This document shows positions 52,706-62,124 of a DNA stretch of 64,000 nucleotides, in pieces; positions within the stretch are counted from its first letter, which is position 1, and each line of letters starts with the position of its first letter. The notes under the pieces are model-generated. The model did not search any database, was not told the DNA's origin, and worked only from the letters and a program-made list of their open reading frames with translations. The stretch comes from Acidisarcina sp963790505 (GTDB lineage Bacteria; Acidobacteriota; Terriglobia; Terriglobales; Acidobacteriaceae), in the NCBI GenBank assembly GCA_963790505.1, contig CAWBOT010000005.1:496001-560000 (forward strand), written 5' to 3'. The position numbers and the translations under genes were made by a program.

Positions 52706-53038
52706 TCAGGGCGTGGGGGCGTCGGCAACACGAGTGATGAGGCACTTGGCGGACTTTCCGCGGGGGGCCTTGACTTCGCCGTTCTTTCCGTTCGCAATAA
52801 AGGTGACAGGGGACCCGATGACGAAGTCGCTGGCGTTCAGGCTCTTGTTATCAGGCGTCCGGCATGAGTAGCTATGGCCGGTAGTGACGATTGAAAAGTC
52901 GTATTGCTGGTGCTTCTTCTTCGCAACGGCAAAATTGGTCGGTTGCAGGTCCTGAATGGTTCCCTGTTCGGTGCGCTTCTCGGCGACGGCCGATGTTGCC
53001 AGCAGCGCGATTGCGGCAAACAATGCGAATGTCTTCAT
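52706..53038 (-). CDS. Small exported protein of unknown function
   Basis: The 110-residue protein has signal peptide MKTFALFAAIALLATSAVAE and a mature beta-rich domain (TEQGTIQDLQPTNFAVAKKK, HQQYDFSIVTTGHSYSCRTP, SDFVIGSPVTFIANGKNGEV). Two Cys residues (SYSC and AKCLI) could form a disulphide. The frame is open upstream to 53164, but the signal peptide fixes the start. It converges on the MFS transporter stop region and is divergent from the CHY-zinc-finger gene. The role is unknown; it resembles small OB-like domains of acidobacterial secreted proteins. Confidence 0.65.
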   Translation of the reverse strand: MKTFALFAAIALLATSAVAEKRTEQGTIQDLQPTNFAVAKKKHQQYDFSIVTTGHSYSCRTPDNKSLNASDFVIGSPVTFIANGKNGEVKAPRGKSAKCLITRVADAPTP

Positions 53039-53178
53039 CGGTCTCTCGACTTTCCTGCCCACTGCCCGGTTTGAGCGGGGTCTTTTTTCTTGGATGCTAT
53101 GCACAGGGAATATTAACCCCGCGCAGCGAAATTCCACGCTCGGAAGATCGCGATTCGGCAACAATTAAAGGTGCGCTT

Positions 53179-53520
53179 ATGAAGATGATCGGACCTCGAA
53201 TTTCGGTAAGCGGGGTCGAACTCGACCCGAACACCCGCTGCCTGCACTACCACAGCCAGATAGATGTGATTGCCATCAAGATGAGATGCTGTGAAGCGTA
53301 TTATGCGTGCATCGATTGCCATGCGGCACTGGCTGGGCACTCGGCCCAGGTCTGGCGGCGGGAGGAGTGGGATTTCAAGGCTGTGCTCTGCGGAGTCTGC
53401 GATACCGAGATGTCGGTGAACGAATATATGGAGTCGGGAGACCGCTGCCCGAACTGCACAGCGCCGTTCAATCCGGGCTGCCGCAAGCACTATCACCTCT
53501 ATTTCGAGGACTCCAGGTAG
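53179..53520 (+). CDS. CHY zinc-finger protein
   Basis: The 113-residue protein starts MKMIGPRISVSGVELDPNTR. It contains the CHY-type zinc cluster: C-L-H-Y-H near 22-26, CCEAYYACIDCH near 41-52, CGVCDTEM near 76 and CPNCTAPFNPGC near 95-106. In eukaryotic relatives (PIRH2, Hot13) the domain binds zinc; the bacterial ones are of unknown function, possibly metal or redox related. An ATG two codons later is possible. Its 3' end overlaps the GAF-domain gene by 22 bp in convergent orientation. The frame is open much further upstream, but that part is antisense to the exported protein gene and is rejected. Confidence 0.88.
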   Translation: MKMIGPRISVSGVELDPNTRCLHYHSQIDVIAIKMRCCEAYYACIDCHAALAGHSAQVWRREEWDFKAVLCGVCDTEMSVNEYMESGDRCPNCTAPFNPGCRKHYHLYFEDSR

Positions 53521-53975
53521 GCGCCGATCATCTCTGCGCAGCGCTCGACGAATTCGCGGTCTTCACGGCCGAAGGCTGCCGCGGCGTGGCTGTCGATGTC
53601 GATTTCTCCGACGATCACGCCATGCACCCGGACTGGCACCACTATCTCCGACTTTGTTTCGATCGAACAAGAGAGGTAGCGGGGGTCGGAGTTCACATCG
53701 TCGACGACGACGGTCTCTCCCTGCGCGACGGCTGCGCCACAGATTCCTTCGGAGACGGGGATCCGGGTATGCGGAGTCGCAGCACCAGCGAACGGCCCTA
53801 GAACCAGCATGTTGGAGTCGGCGGGGTCGAGCATGTAGAAGCCGACCCAGTTATAGGTTGGCAACCGGGCGTGAATGGCTTCGACCGTCTGCTGCAACAA
53901 GTCGGTGGCGGCGGGTGAAGCGGCGATGACGCTTTCAAGCCAACTAAGAATGGCGACGTGTTCGTGCTTGCTCAA
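53499..53975 (-). CDS. GAF-domain protein, free-methionine-sulfoxide-reductase type
   Basis: The 158-residue protein begins MSKHEHVAILSWLESVIAAS and has the fRMsr-like GAF fold: YNWVGFYMLDPADSNMLVLG, IPVSEGICGAAVAQGETVVV, LSCSIETKSEIVVPV, GEIDIDS. Of the three cysteines of E. coli fRMsr, two are conserved (C79 in GICG and C103 in LSCS); the one at the ACVRI position is replaced (TPHTRI). Reduction of free Met-R-sulfoxide is still plausible since the catalytic pair is present. It overlaps the CHY gene end by 22 bp and is followed by the heavy-metal efflux operon 20 bp away on the same strand. Confidence 0.85.
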   Translation of the reverse strand: MSKHEHVAILSWLESVIAASPAATDLLQQTVEAIHARLPTYNWVGFYMLDPADSNMLVLGPFAGAATPHTRIPVSEGICGAAVAQGETVVVDDVNSDPRYLSCSIETKSEIVVPVRVHGVIVGEIDIDSHAAAAFGREDREFVERCAEMIGAYLESSK

Positions 53976-53995
53976 TCAAAGCTCCCAGCTTAATT

Positions 53996-55261
53996 CTAAG
54001 GTGCGACTTCGGTGGCTGTCGCATAGCTGAGCTGATGGATGGCCATCCATGTCTGGGCGTAGGCATTCAACGCATTGAGGGTAGTGGTGCGATCATCCTG
54101 AACGGCGCTGAGGTAATCGAGCAACGCCAGGCCACCGTGTTCGTAAGCGAACTGCGCGATCGAGAGCACGTCTTTGGCTTCGTCAAGATAGTGGCCGTTG
54201 TAACGGTCGGCGAGGGTCTTGGATGTGGTGTAGGCGACCCATGCCTGATCGACATCGGAGAAGACCTGATTGCGCGCCGCGACTTCGGAGAAGCGGCTCG
54301 CCTGCGCGACGAACTTGCTCGTCTCCTTGTTTCCCTGATTGCGGTCGAAGATGCGCAGCGGGATGCTGATATTGAAACCGGCCGAATTGTAGGTGCCGGA
54401 ACGATCATATTCGCCTTCGAGGGTCGGGTCAGTGGTGCCATTCGCATAGGCCAGCTTTACGTTTGCGTCGGCGACACGGATCGCATCCTGCGCAGCCTTG
54501 TAGTCGGGCCGATCTGCAAGCGCTCGCTGCTCGAGGTCGGTCATCGTGGTCGTCAGTGCCGGAGGAACGATGTCGCCGGCGATGTCAAAGTTGTTGCCCG
54601 GATGGTCGATACCGATCAGAGTCTGAAGCTGGTAGCTTGTTTCGCTCAGGGCAGCTTCCGCGCTTGACTCGTCGGTTTCAAATTGCGCCAGTTGCAGATC
54701 GAGGCGTTCGTAATCGAGCTTACCGATATCCCCGGCATCGTATCGCGCCTTGTTAATGTCCAACTCGTGCTGAAAGTCCTTCAGGTTCTGCTGGGCGAGT
54801 TGCAGCGCCGATTTTGCCAGGAGCATCGAGGTGAATGCCTGCTTCACAGCGAGGATGGTCTGCTGCTCTTGCAGGGTGTACTGGTCTTTGGTCTGGTCAG
54901 TCGTAGACCGTGCGATGTCTAGCCGCCAGCGGCGCTTCTCGCCGCGCTCAAACAGCCGGGAGAGCTGGGCGCTATACGCGTAAGGACCAGCAGGATTGTT
55001 GGTTGGCAGGCTCACGTTGGTTCCGGTCACCGCCAGGTTGGGATTCACGCGCAATCCCGCCTGAATCTCTTGTGCCTTGACTGACAGGAGATTCTGCTGG
55101 GCGGCGAGCAGGTTGGGATTTTTCGTTCGCGCCAGATCGACGACCTGCTGAAGGTTCAGCGGAGCGGATGACGGCGTTTGCGCCCATGCACTTGCTGCGA
55201 CCGCCCCAATGAACACGAAACGGAGCAGAGTTTGTTTGAGCCGAAGACAAAGTTTGCCCAT
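53996..55261 (-). CDS. Heavy-metal efflux outer-membrane channel (TolC/CzcC type)
   Basis: The 421-residue protein has signal sequence LRFVFIGAVAASAWA and the two helical repeats of TolC-family channels (LNLQQVVDLARTKNPNLLAA near 35-55 and LEQRALADRPDYKAAQDAIR near 225). CzcC-like GFNISIPLRIFDRNQG is present near 295-310. It should be the outer-membrane part of the CzcCBA-type pump whose fusion and pump genes lie upstream. Its ATG overlaps the pump gene's stop by one base. The gene order (fusion protein, pump, channel) is normal for this class. Confidence 0.9.
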   Translation of the reverse strand: MGKLCLRLKQTLLRFVFIGAVAASAWAQTPSSAPLNLQQVVDLARTKNPNLLAAQQNLLSVKAQEIQAGLRVNPNLAVTGTNVSLPTNNPAGPYAYSAQLSRLFERGEKRRWRLDIARSTTDQTKDQYTLQEQQTILAVKQAFTSMLLAKSALQLAQQNLKDFQHELDINKARYDAGDIGKLDYERLDLQLAQFETDESSAEAALSETSYQLQTLIGIDHPGNNFDIAGDIVPPALTTTMTDLEQRALADRPDYKAAQDAIRVADANVKLAYANGTTDPTLEGEYDRSGTYNSAGFNISIPLRIFDRNQGNKETSKFVAQASRFSEVAARNQVFSDVDQAWVAYTTSKTLADRYNGHYLDEAKDVLSIAQFAYEHGGLALLDYLSAVQDDRTTTLNALNAYAQTWMAIHQLSYATATEVAP

Positions 55262-55836
55262 CAGTTTTCAAACTCCGTTTCCGGCGTCGGCAGCACGTCG
55301 CCGTCGCCCGCGATCCAGACATAGAGGGTCGGCAGGAGGAAGACGTTGATGCTGAGCGCTGCGAGCAGCCCGCCGACGATGACGATGGCAAAGGGCCGCT
55401 GCGAATCGGAGCCGATGCCGTGCGAGGTTGCGGCCGGCAGCAGGCCAAGGGTCGCGACCAGCATGGTCATCATGATGGGACGAAGTCTGAGGACTGCGCC
55501 CTCGACCGCCGACTCCTCAATCGAGCGTCCGCGCACTCGCAGCTGGTTGATGTACTCGAGCATGATGACGCCGGTCTGCACCGAGACGCCGAAGAGCGCC
55601 AGGAAGCCAACGCCGGAAGAGACGCTGAAGTTGGTGTGGGTCAAGAGCAAGGCGAGCATTCCGCCCAGAGGCGCCATGGCCACGTTACAGAGGATCAGGA
55701 GCGCCCACTTGCCGGAGCTGAACATGGTGTAGAGGATGACGAAGATGATGAGGATTGTGATGGGCAGCACCAACGCGAGACGCTTCGACGACCGCTTCTG
55801 GCTCTCGTATTCGCCCGCCCAGTCGAACTTGTAACC
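55261..55836 (-). CDS. CzcA-family heavy-metal RND pump, C-terminal part (after frameshift)
   Basis: This part encodes GYKFDWAGEYESQKRSSKRL onward through ALVLPITILIIFVILYTMFS, the last four or five membrane helices and the cytoplasmic end (IVGGLLAALSINVFLLPTLY). It is in the frame one base off from the N-terminal part. A run of six G (55837-55842), i.e. CCCCCC on the coding strand, lacks one base compared with the CTC CCC CCC GGT needed for LPPGYKF. With the base restored, the pump has about 1,045 residues, the usual length. Confidence 0.85.
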   Translation of the reverse strand, partial: GYKFDWAGEYESQKRSSKRLALVLPITILIIFVILYTMFSSGKWALLILCNVAMAPLGGMLALLLTHTNFSVSSGVGFLALFGVSVQTGVIMLEYINQLRVRGRSIEESAVEGAVLRLRPIMMTMLVATLGLLPAATSHGIGSDSQRPFAIVIVGGLLAALSINVFLLPTLYVWIAGDGDVLPTPETEFEN

Positions 55837-58397
55837 GGGGGGAGCTTGACCTGCGCATTCACCTTGGCGATTGCTTCTTCGACCGTGCTGCCGAGATCGC
55901 GGCCGCGCACGCTGTACTTGATAGCGACGTACCGCTGGCCGGCTTCGCGATAGATCTCTTCAGCACCGTCTTCGGTCTTGACCCTGGTGACCTGGGAGAG
56001 CGAGACGCGTTCGCCTGAGGGCGAAAGGAGGCGGATATCGTCGATGGCTTCTGGAGTATCGCGGTAGGGCTTCTGATAGCGGACCACAATGTCGTAACGC
56101 GCTTCTCCGATCAGCACCTGGCTGACTGCGCCGCCGCCGACGGCGGTCTGGATTGCGTCCTGCACATCGGAGACATTAATGCCGTAGCGCGCTGCTGCAG
56201 TCCGATCGACGGTATAGGTCAGGTTCGGCTGCCCGATAACACGGAAAAGCCCGAGGTCGGCGACGCCGCGCACGGTGCTCATCACCTGCTGTACTTTATC
56301 CGCGGTCGCCTCGAGCGTTTTTAGATCTTCGCCGTAAAGCTTGACCGCGAGTTCGCCCTTCACGCCGCTGACCGCTTCTTCGACGTTGTCGGAGATCGGC
56401 TGAGAGAAGTTCCAGATCACACCAGGCATCTTCTCCAGTTCGCGGTCCATCGCCCCGATCAGCTCTTCCTTGTCCTCGCGGAAGACGGGCCGCCACTCCG
56501 ATTTGGGCTTGAGATCGACAAAGTATTCGGTGTTGAAAAAGCCGGTGGTATCGGTGCCATCGTCGGGACGACCGACCTGGCTGACGACCTGTTTTACCTC
56601 AGGGAAAGCCGCTAGAACGACGCGCGCCTTGTTCATGACCTCGATGCCTTCGGTAGGCCCGGTGCTGGGGGCGAGGGTGCCGCGGGCCCAGATCGCGCCC
56701 TCGTCGAGGTGGGGCAGGAATTCCGATCCGATGATTCCGCTGAAGGCGAGAAAGGCGGTAAGGATTAACGCGAATACGGCCGCGCCGACGGTGGCGTAAC
56801 GGTGTTCGACCGCCCAGGTTACGGCATGCCGATAGCGCTCAGTGAGCCACGCCATGAAGGGGTTATGCCATTCCTTCGCGCCTTTGGCGAAGAGAATACT
56901 CGACAAGACCGGCGCCAGGAGAAGGGAAAAGATCAGCGCGCCGAGCAGGGCAAAGGCGACCGTCCATGCCATCGGCCGAAACAGGCGGCCTTCGACGGCC
57001 TGCAGGGTAAAGATCGGCAGATAGGCGGTAATGATGATGCCGATTGCGTAAAAGACGGGCCGCTGCACTTCGTGGACGGCATCTCGTATCTGTTCCAGGA
57101 CGGTCTCATGCTTGTCATTGCGCCGATTCAGGTGGCGAACAACGTTTTCGACGATCACGACTGCGCCGTCGACAACCATGCCGAAATCCAACGCGCCCAA
57201 AGACAAGAGGTTGGCCGGAATATGGCGCAGGTCTAGGCAAATTGAAGCGAAGAGCAGTGCAAAGGGGATGGTGATGGAGACGATCAGCGCGGCGCGAATG
57301 TTCCCGAGGAAGAAGAAAAGAATGATGACGACGAGGACGATGCCCTCGGTGAGGTTATGGAGCACCGTGTGGGTGGTGAAGTGCAGCAAGTCGCTGCGGT
57401 CGAGGAAGGGAACGATCTTCACACCCGGCGGCAGGAAGTGATTGTTGAGTTCGTCGACCTTGGCGTGAATGCCTTCGAGAACCTTGTCGGAGTCGTCGCC
57501 CTTTTGCAAGAGGACGATGCCTTCGACGGTGTCGTCGATGTCGATGATTTTGCCATCAACCTTATGGATTGCTTTGCCGATCTGCCCGAGGCGGATCTTT
57601 GGGCCCTGCGAGACGGTGGCGATATCGCGGAGATGCAGGGGGGTGCCGGCTTGCGTCTTGAGCAGCGTGTTCTCGATGTCCTGGACGGTCTGGACGAGGC
57701 CGGCTTCCTGGACATTGATCTGCTGCATACCTTGCTCGATAAACTCGCCGCCAGCGTTGACGTTGTTGTTGGCCAGTTGCTGCTCGACCTGGCCGATGGT
57801 GATGCCGTAGGAGATGAGTTTGTCGGGGTCCACGCGCACCTGGTACTCGCGCGTCATGCCTCCGAAGCTGGCGACGTCGACCACTCCTGGAACCGACTTG
57901 AATTGCTTCTGCAGCTGCCAGTCCTGGATGGACTTCAGCTCCATATTGTCGTACTGGGGATTGGTGCTGGTCAGCGTGTACCAGTAGATCTGGCCAACCG
58001 GACTCCAGTCGGTACCCATCTGGGGCTGGAGCCCGGCGGGCAGGGTCACCTGGGAGAGGCGCTCCAGTACCTTTTCGCGGTTCCAGTCGTTAACGGAGTC
58101 ATCGTCGAAGATCAGCTTGACGTCGGAAAGGCCGCCCAGCGAAAAGGAACGCAGATGCTGCATGTGCGGGATGCCAGCCATCTGGATTTCGATGGGAACC
58201 GTGACCTGCTGCTCGACGTCCTCCGCCGATCGTCCCGGCCACTGGGTGATGATCTCGACGTAGTTATTGGCTACGTCAGGGTAGGCCTCCACCGGGAGGT
58301 TGTGGAACGAGACAATACCCCACGCAAAAAGGAGAATTGCGAAGCCCAGCACCAACCAGCGGTTGTTGAGGGCAAAATCGACGAGGCCCTTGATCAT
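55837..58397 (-). CDS. CzcA/CusA-family heavy-metal RND pump, N-terminal part (before frameshift)
   Basis: This part encodes the first 853 residues, starting MIKGLVDFALNNRWLVLGFA. It includes FHNLPVEAYPDVANNYVEII, the porter domains and the metal-transporting proton-relay motif SLGALDFGMVVDGAVVIVEN with DFG and Asp/Glu as in CzcA. The frame is lost at the G6 run (55837-55842) and would run on for 47 unrelated codons. The pump exports divalent or monovalent metal ions (Co/Zn/Cd or Cu/Ag). Metal specificity cannot be decided. It lies 14 bp after the fusion-protein gene. Confidence 0.88.
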
Positions 58398-58411
58398 CTA
58401 TCTGGCCTCAT

Positions 58412-59578
58412 CTATTGGTCCGCCGAGTTTTCCAACTCAAGGGCGTTAGACACTACCTGCTGGCCGGGTTTCAGCCCGGCAATGATCTCCTGCATGTTGC
58501 CCGGCAACATCGGACCGCCCTCAACCGCTACACGACGAAATTTGCCGTCACCCGCCGGAACGAAGACGGAGTCGCGATCATGCAGATGCAGCACGGCCGC
58601 CGCGGGCACCACAGTGTGGGCCTCCATTGTTTTGCCGTGGAAGTTGGCGGTGACGAACATCCCGATGCGCATCAGGTTGTCGGGATTTTCGACTTGAATG
58701 CGTACCTTGGCGGTACGAATGTTGGGGTCCAAAACGGCGCCAATGTCGGAGATCGTCCCTTTCAGCACGCGGTCGGGATAGGCGTTCAGCCGGATGTCGG
58801 CTTGCTGCCCGATGTGAACGCTCGACAGGTCGTTCTCATAGACGTCGCAGATGACCCAGACGTGGGAGAGATCGGCGATCGTAAAGGCGTTCGCCGAGCC
58901 GGAATAGGTGACGCCCGCGGTGGCTGCTTCGGTCACGTTCTGTTGAATGATGAAGCCGGAGGCGGGTGAATAGACTTTGACGGTCTCGCCGGGGTGGTTC
59001 TTGTCGATGCCGAGAACATGAAGCTGCTGCTCGGCGGCGACCAGGTCGGCCTTGGCATCGTCTTCACCGTCCTGCGCGATTTCAAGCTGGCTGCGGGCGA
59101 TCGCGCCTTTGTCGTAAAGGATCTTCGCGCGCTCCAGCTGGGTGTTCGCCAGATGCTCGTCGTTGACCGCCTTCAGATATTGATTGAAGGCGCCAGTGAT
59201 GTCGGTGCTTTGTATTTCCATGACCAACTGGCCCTTGTGCACGTAATCTCCGAGACGAACATGCAGCGCGACGACCCGCCCGGATGCGATGGAGACGATG
59301 GGGATCTCCCGCGAGACGTCGGGATTGACGGAGCCGGTGACGTTGAGGGTCGAAGTCGCTTCATGAGCGGTCGCTTCGACCAGAGGAAATCGCTCCGGTT
59401 TATCGACCTTGACGAGGTTCAGGTCATTCTGGTGCTCGACTGTCGCCGCGGGCGGCGCTTCTGCCGCCGGGTCGCTCTTTGCCTTTTCGCACCCGCCCAA
59501 AAACATAGCGACGAACGAGGCACTGAGCACGGCTGCTGTAAGAGACGCAGCCCTAGCTTTCCAAAGTTCCTGCTTCAT
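58412..59578 (-). CDS. Heavy-metal efflux membrane-fusion lipoprotein (CzcB type)
   Basis: The 388-residue protein has a lipobox ending FVAMFLGGC (Cys near 30), then a charged linker, a barrel-sandwich hybrid (VHKGQLVMEIQSTDITGAFN), a hairpin near 135-180 and PASGFIIQQNVTEAATAGVT. The C-terminal domain contains VVPAAAVLHLHDRDSVFVPA. No His-rich metal-binding N-terminus is visible, unlike in classical CzcB. It is the first gene of the efflux operon, upstream of pump and channel. The promoter must lie in the region at 59579-59750; no obvious operator is seen there. Confidence 0.9.
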   Translation of the reverse strand: MKQELWKARAASLTAAVLSASFVAMFLGGCEKAKSDPAAEAPPAATVEHQNDLNLVKVDKPERFPLVEATAHEATSTLNVTGSVNPDVSREIPIVSIASGRVVALHVRLGDYVHKGQLVMEIQSTDITGAFNQYLKAVNDEHLANTQLERAKILYDKGAIARSQLEIAQDGEDDAKADLVAAEQQLHVLGIDKNHPGETVKVYSPASGFIIQQNVTEAATAGVTYSGSANAFTIADLSHVWVICDVYENDLSSVHIGQQADIRLNAYPDRVLKGTISDIGAVLDPNIRTAKVRIQVENPDNLMRIGMFVTANFHGKTMEAHTVVPAAAVLHLHDRDSVFVPAGDGKFRRVAVEGGPMLPGNMQEIIAGLKPGQQVVSNALELENSADQ

Positions 59579-59875
59579 TCACTGGCCTCGCAACTCGCGG
59601 AAACAAATCAACTTGTTCGCCTGAGCCCGTCTTTACTGTAGGTTAAAACTCCAAGCGTAAAGACGGAATAAAGACATTCGACACAGAATTTTCACGAAAA
59701 TCCGAAGCGCTTGCTACCGCAACCGGTCCTTCAAAGATGGGTCATTTTGCGAGGATACTATGCTCGGAACGTGCGCTCTTTTCGTGAATCCGGGATTGGC
59801 GGTGAAGCACCACCTCGTCGCCGTTGAAACTTCGCATGCAAGTGAAGTCTATTTCGCGGGGCGACGCAGGCCGCT

Positions 59876-59911
59876 CTATCTTTCGGACAGCGCTGGACTA
59901 TCTTTCGGACA
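59876..59911. promoter_or_regulatory. Pair of 14-bp direct repeats upstream of the two-component operon
   Basis: CTATCTTTCGGACA occurs twice, at 59876-59889 and 59898-59911, 22 bp apart centre to centre (about two helical turns, same face). It lies about 90 bp upstream of the kinase start. The rest of 59579-59997 shows no convincing gene; a 69-codon frame at 59760 crosses the repeats and is not credible. The repeats are probably a site for a tandem dimer regulator, perhaps the LuxR-type partner itself. Confidence 0.5.
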
Positions 59912-59997
59912 ATCGCCTTTGGACGGCGCCCGCAGTCGTTCTCTTTCGGCGGAAATCCCGATAGGCTGAGTCAGAAGCTCGAATGGAAGCGAACTAA

Positions 59998-61428
59998 ATG
60001 GTCCCCATCCCTAACCGACGCAAACTACTGTTTCAGGTCGCGCTGCTCATTGCGCTGATTGCGGCGGCGGACTGGAAGATCAATGCGGAAGTTCCGGTGG
60101 GATTTCTTTACCTTCTTCCGATCGTGGTGGCGAGCCGGGTGCTGAACCGTGGTCAGATCGCGCTGCTGGGGGCGGCCTGCACGATTCTGGCAGAGGCATT
60201 CGACAGCATCCCGTGGGGTCTGATGTCGGGAGTGCCTCGCGACCTGTTGTACCTGGCTGCCTTTTCGGGCACCGGCCTTTTCGCGCGCGAGGTGGTCGCA
60301 GGACGCCGGGCAGCAGTAATTCACGTGAATGACCTCGAGCAGGAGAACAGGGCACGGCGCGACGCCGAGGAGCAGCTTGAAGTGCTGGTGGAGAGCAGCC
60401 CGATTGCAATCCTGACAACCGACGCCAGTGGCCTGGTTCTGCTGGCGAACGACGCTGCGCATCGGCTGTTTGAGCTGGATCCCGGTAGCCTCTACGGACA
60501 GCCGATTACTCCCCATCTGCCTTCGCTGGTGAATATCCCCGACCTGCGCACGGGACAACTCTCGTTCCGCACGGTCATGCAGTGCAAAGGGCATCGCAAG
60601 GACGGCGAGATGTTTATTGCCGACGTATGGTTTTCGACGTATCGCACCAGCGCCGGGCCGAGGCTGGCGGCGATGGTCGTGGACGCCTCAGAAGAACTGC
60701 GCGAACGCGAAGAGGCGGGTCTGCATCAACTGCTGACAGGCTCCCGCATTCTCGTTGTGGCGGTGACCCATGAAATCCGCAACATCTGTGGAGCGATTGC
60801 CCTCGTCCACGAGAACCTGGCGAGGCGCGGCGCTCTCTCGCTCGACAAGGATTTTGAGGCCCTAGGAAACCTGGTGCTGGCGCTGGAGAAAATCGCTGCG
60901 GTGGAACTGCGCCAGACGACCAATCAGGCGACGACGGTCGATCTGGGGCCGTTTCTCGAAGAGCTAAGGATCGTGACCGGGCCTTCATTTCGGGAGGGCG
61001 GCATCGAGGCGCATTGGGATATCCCGCCAGATCTGCCCGCCGTGTGGGCCGATCCTCACAGCCTCATGCAGGTCTTCCTGAATTTGACCAAGAACAGCGA
61101 GCGGGCAATGGAAAAGACCGTAGCTCCTTGCGTCCGCGTCGCTGCGAGGGCAGAAGAGCAGCGCGTGCTGATCTCGCTGAGCGACAATGGCGGAGGTGTG
61201 AAGAACCCGGAGCAACTCTTTAAGCCGTTCCAGCAGCTTGCCCAGGCGACAGGGCTGGGCTTGTATCTTTCGCGTGCGCTGATGCGCTCCTTCGGAGGAG
61301 ACTTGCGGTATCAGCCCGGCGAGGGGGGCGCGACCTTCATCGTTGAGATTGCGTCGATGATCAACGCTACGGGGGTTGACACAGCCGGTATGAACAGAGC
61401 CGGCGTGGGTAATGGAACGGCGGCCTGA
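59998..61428 (+). CDS. Membrane sensor histidine kinase with PAS domain
   Basis: The 476-residue protein begins MVPIPNRRKLLFQVALLIAL, with about three or four membrane segments in the first 100 residues. A coiled coil follows (QENRARRDAEEQLEVL), then a PAS domain near 130-235 (SPIAILTTDASGLVLLANDA). The HisKA-like helix carries VTHEIRNICGAIALVHENLA (phospho-accepting H258). The ATPase domain has FLNLTKNSERAMEK (N box), DNGGGV (G1) and GLGLYLS (G2). The G2/F box region looks intact. It lies 3 bp before the response-regulator gene. The signal sensed is unknown; the membrane part resembles MASE-type sensors. Confidence 0.9.
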   Translation: MVPIPNRRKLLFQVALLIALIAAADWKINAEVPVGFLYLLPIVVASRVLNRGQIALLGAACTILAEAFDSIPWGLMSGVPRDLLYLAAFSGTGLFAREVVAGRRAAVIHVNDLEQENRARRDAEEQLEVLVESSPIAILTTDASGLVLLANDAAHRLFELDPGSLYGQPITPHLPSLVNIPDLRTGQLSFRTVMQCKGHRKDGEMFIADVWFSTYRTSAGPRLAAMVVDASEELREREEAGLHQLLTGSRILVVAVTHEIRNICGAIALVHENLARRGALSLDKDFEALGNLVLALEKIAAVELRQTTNQATTVDLGPFLEELRIVTGPSFREGGIEAHWDIPPDLPAVWADPHSLMQVFLNLTKNSERAMEKTVAPCVRVAARAEEQRVLISLSDNGGGVKNPEQLFKPFQQLAQATGLGLYLSRALMRSFGGDLRYQPGEGGATFIVEIASMINATGVDTAGMNRAGVGNGTAA

Positions 61429-61431
61429 GCG

Positions 61432-62097
61432 ATGGGAGATAAGATCAGGCTTCTGCTGATTGACGACCATACCCTCTTCCGAGAAGGTCTGGCCAGATTG
61501 TTAGAGGCCGAGACGGGGCTGGAACTGGTTGGTCACTTTTCCTCCGCGGCCGAGGCGTTGACGGCGGCTGAGCTGAATTCGGTCCACGTCGTTCTTCTTG
61601 ATTTCGACCTGGGAGAAAAGCGGGGATTGAGCTTCATTCGTGAATCGCGGGAAAGGGGATTCGAGGGGAAGATTCTAATGGTGACTGCCGGTATGCCGGA
61701 AGCGGATGCGCTTTTGGCATTGCAGAGCGGCGCGGCGGGCATTTTTCTGAAGCACAATCCTCCCGCCGATCTGATTCTTGCCATCCATCGGGTCGCCAGC
61801 GGCGAGCCGTGGATCGATGCGGGCAGCTTCGGCTCGCTGATCGGCGCCGCGTCCAACGGGGTCAAACCGCAGCCGGATGGCATGCTGAGTAAGCGAGAAC
61901 AGGCGGTGCTCAAGGGTGTTTTCGAGGGATTGACGAACAAGGAGATTGGCACCGACCTTGATATCTCGGAGAGCTACGTTAAAGCCGTCCTGCAGCAGCT
62001 ATTCGCCAAGACTGGAGTGAGAACCAGAAGTCAACTGGTGCGGGTTGCGCTGGAGAAACATATTGAATACGACGGCACACCGGCTAAGAGTTCTTAG
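61432..62097 (+). CDS. NarL/LuxR-family response regulator
   Basis: The 221-residue protein begins MGDKIRLLLIDDHTLFREGL, with the acidic pair D11-D12, the phospho-acceptor Asp57 in VVLLDFDLG, Thr/Ser at the switch position (MVTAGM) and Lys110 (IFLKHN). The C-terminal LuxR helix-turn-helix is LSKREQAVLKGVFEGLTNKE / IGTDLDISESYVKAVLQQLF. The linker between domains is slightly longer than usual and acidic. It is translationally close to the kinase gene (3 bp). The direct repeats at 59876-59911 could be its operator. Confidence 0.92.
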   Translation: MGDKIRLLLIDDHTLFREGLARLLEAETGLELVGHFSSAAEALTAAELNSVHVVLLDFDLGEKRGLSFIRESRERGFEGKILMVTAGMPEADALLALQSGAAGIFLKHNPPADLILAIHRVASGEPWIDAGSFGSLIGAASNGVKPQPDGMLSKREQAVLKGVFEGLTNKEIGTDLDISESYVKAVLQQLFAKTGVRTRSQLVRVALEKHIEYDGTPAKSS

Positions 62098-62124
62098 CAA
62101 ACTCTCTTTTACCGATTTTGCTTG

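Noticed and set aside
57357..58697. 446-codon plus-strand frame across the CzcA/CzcB junction
   Set aside because: Antisense to two well-supported genes.
59760..59969. 69-codon frame before the kinase
   Set aside because: No ribosome site; it crosses the two direct repeats and has no recognisable protein character.
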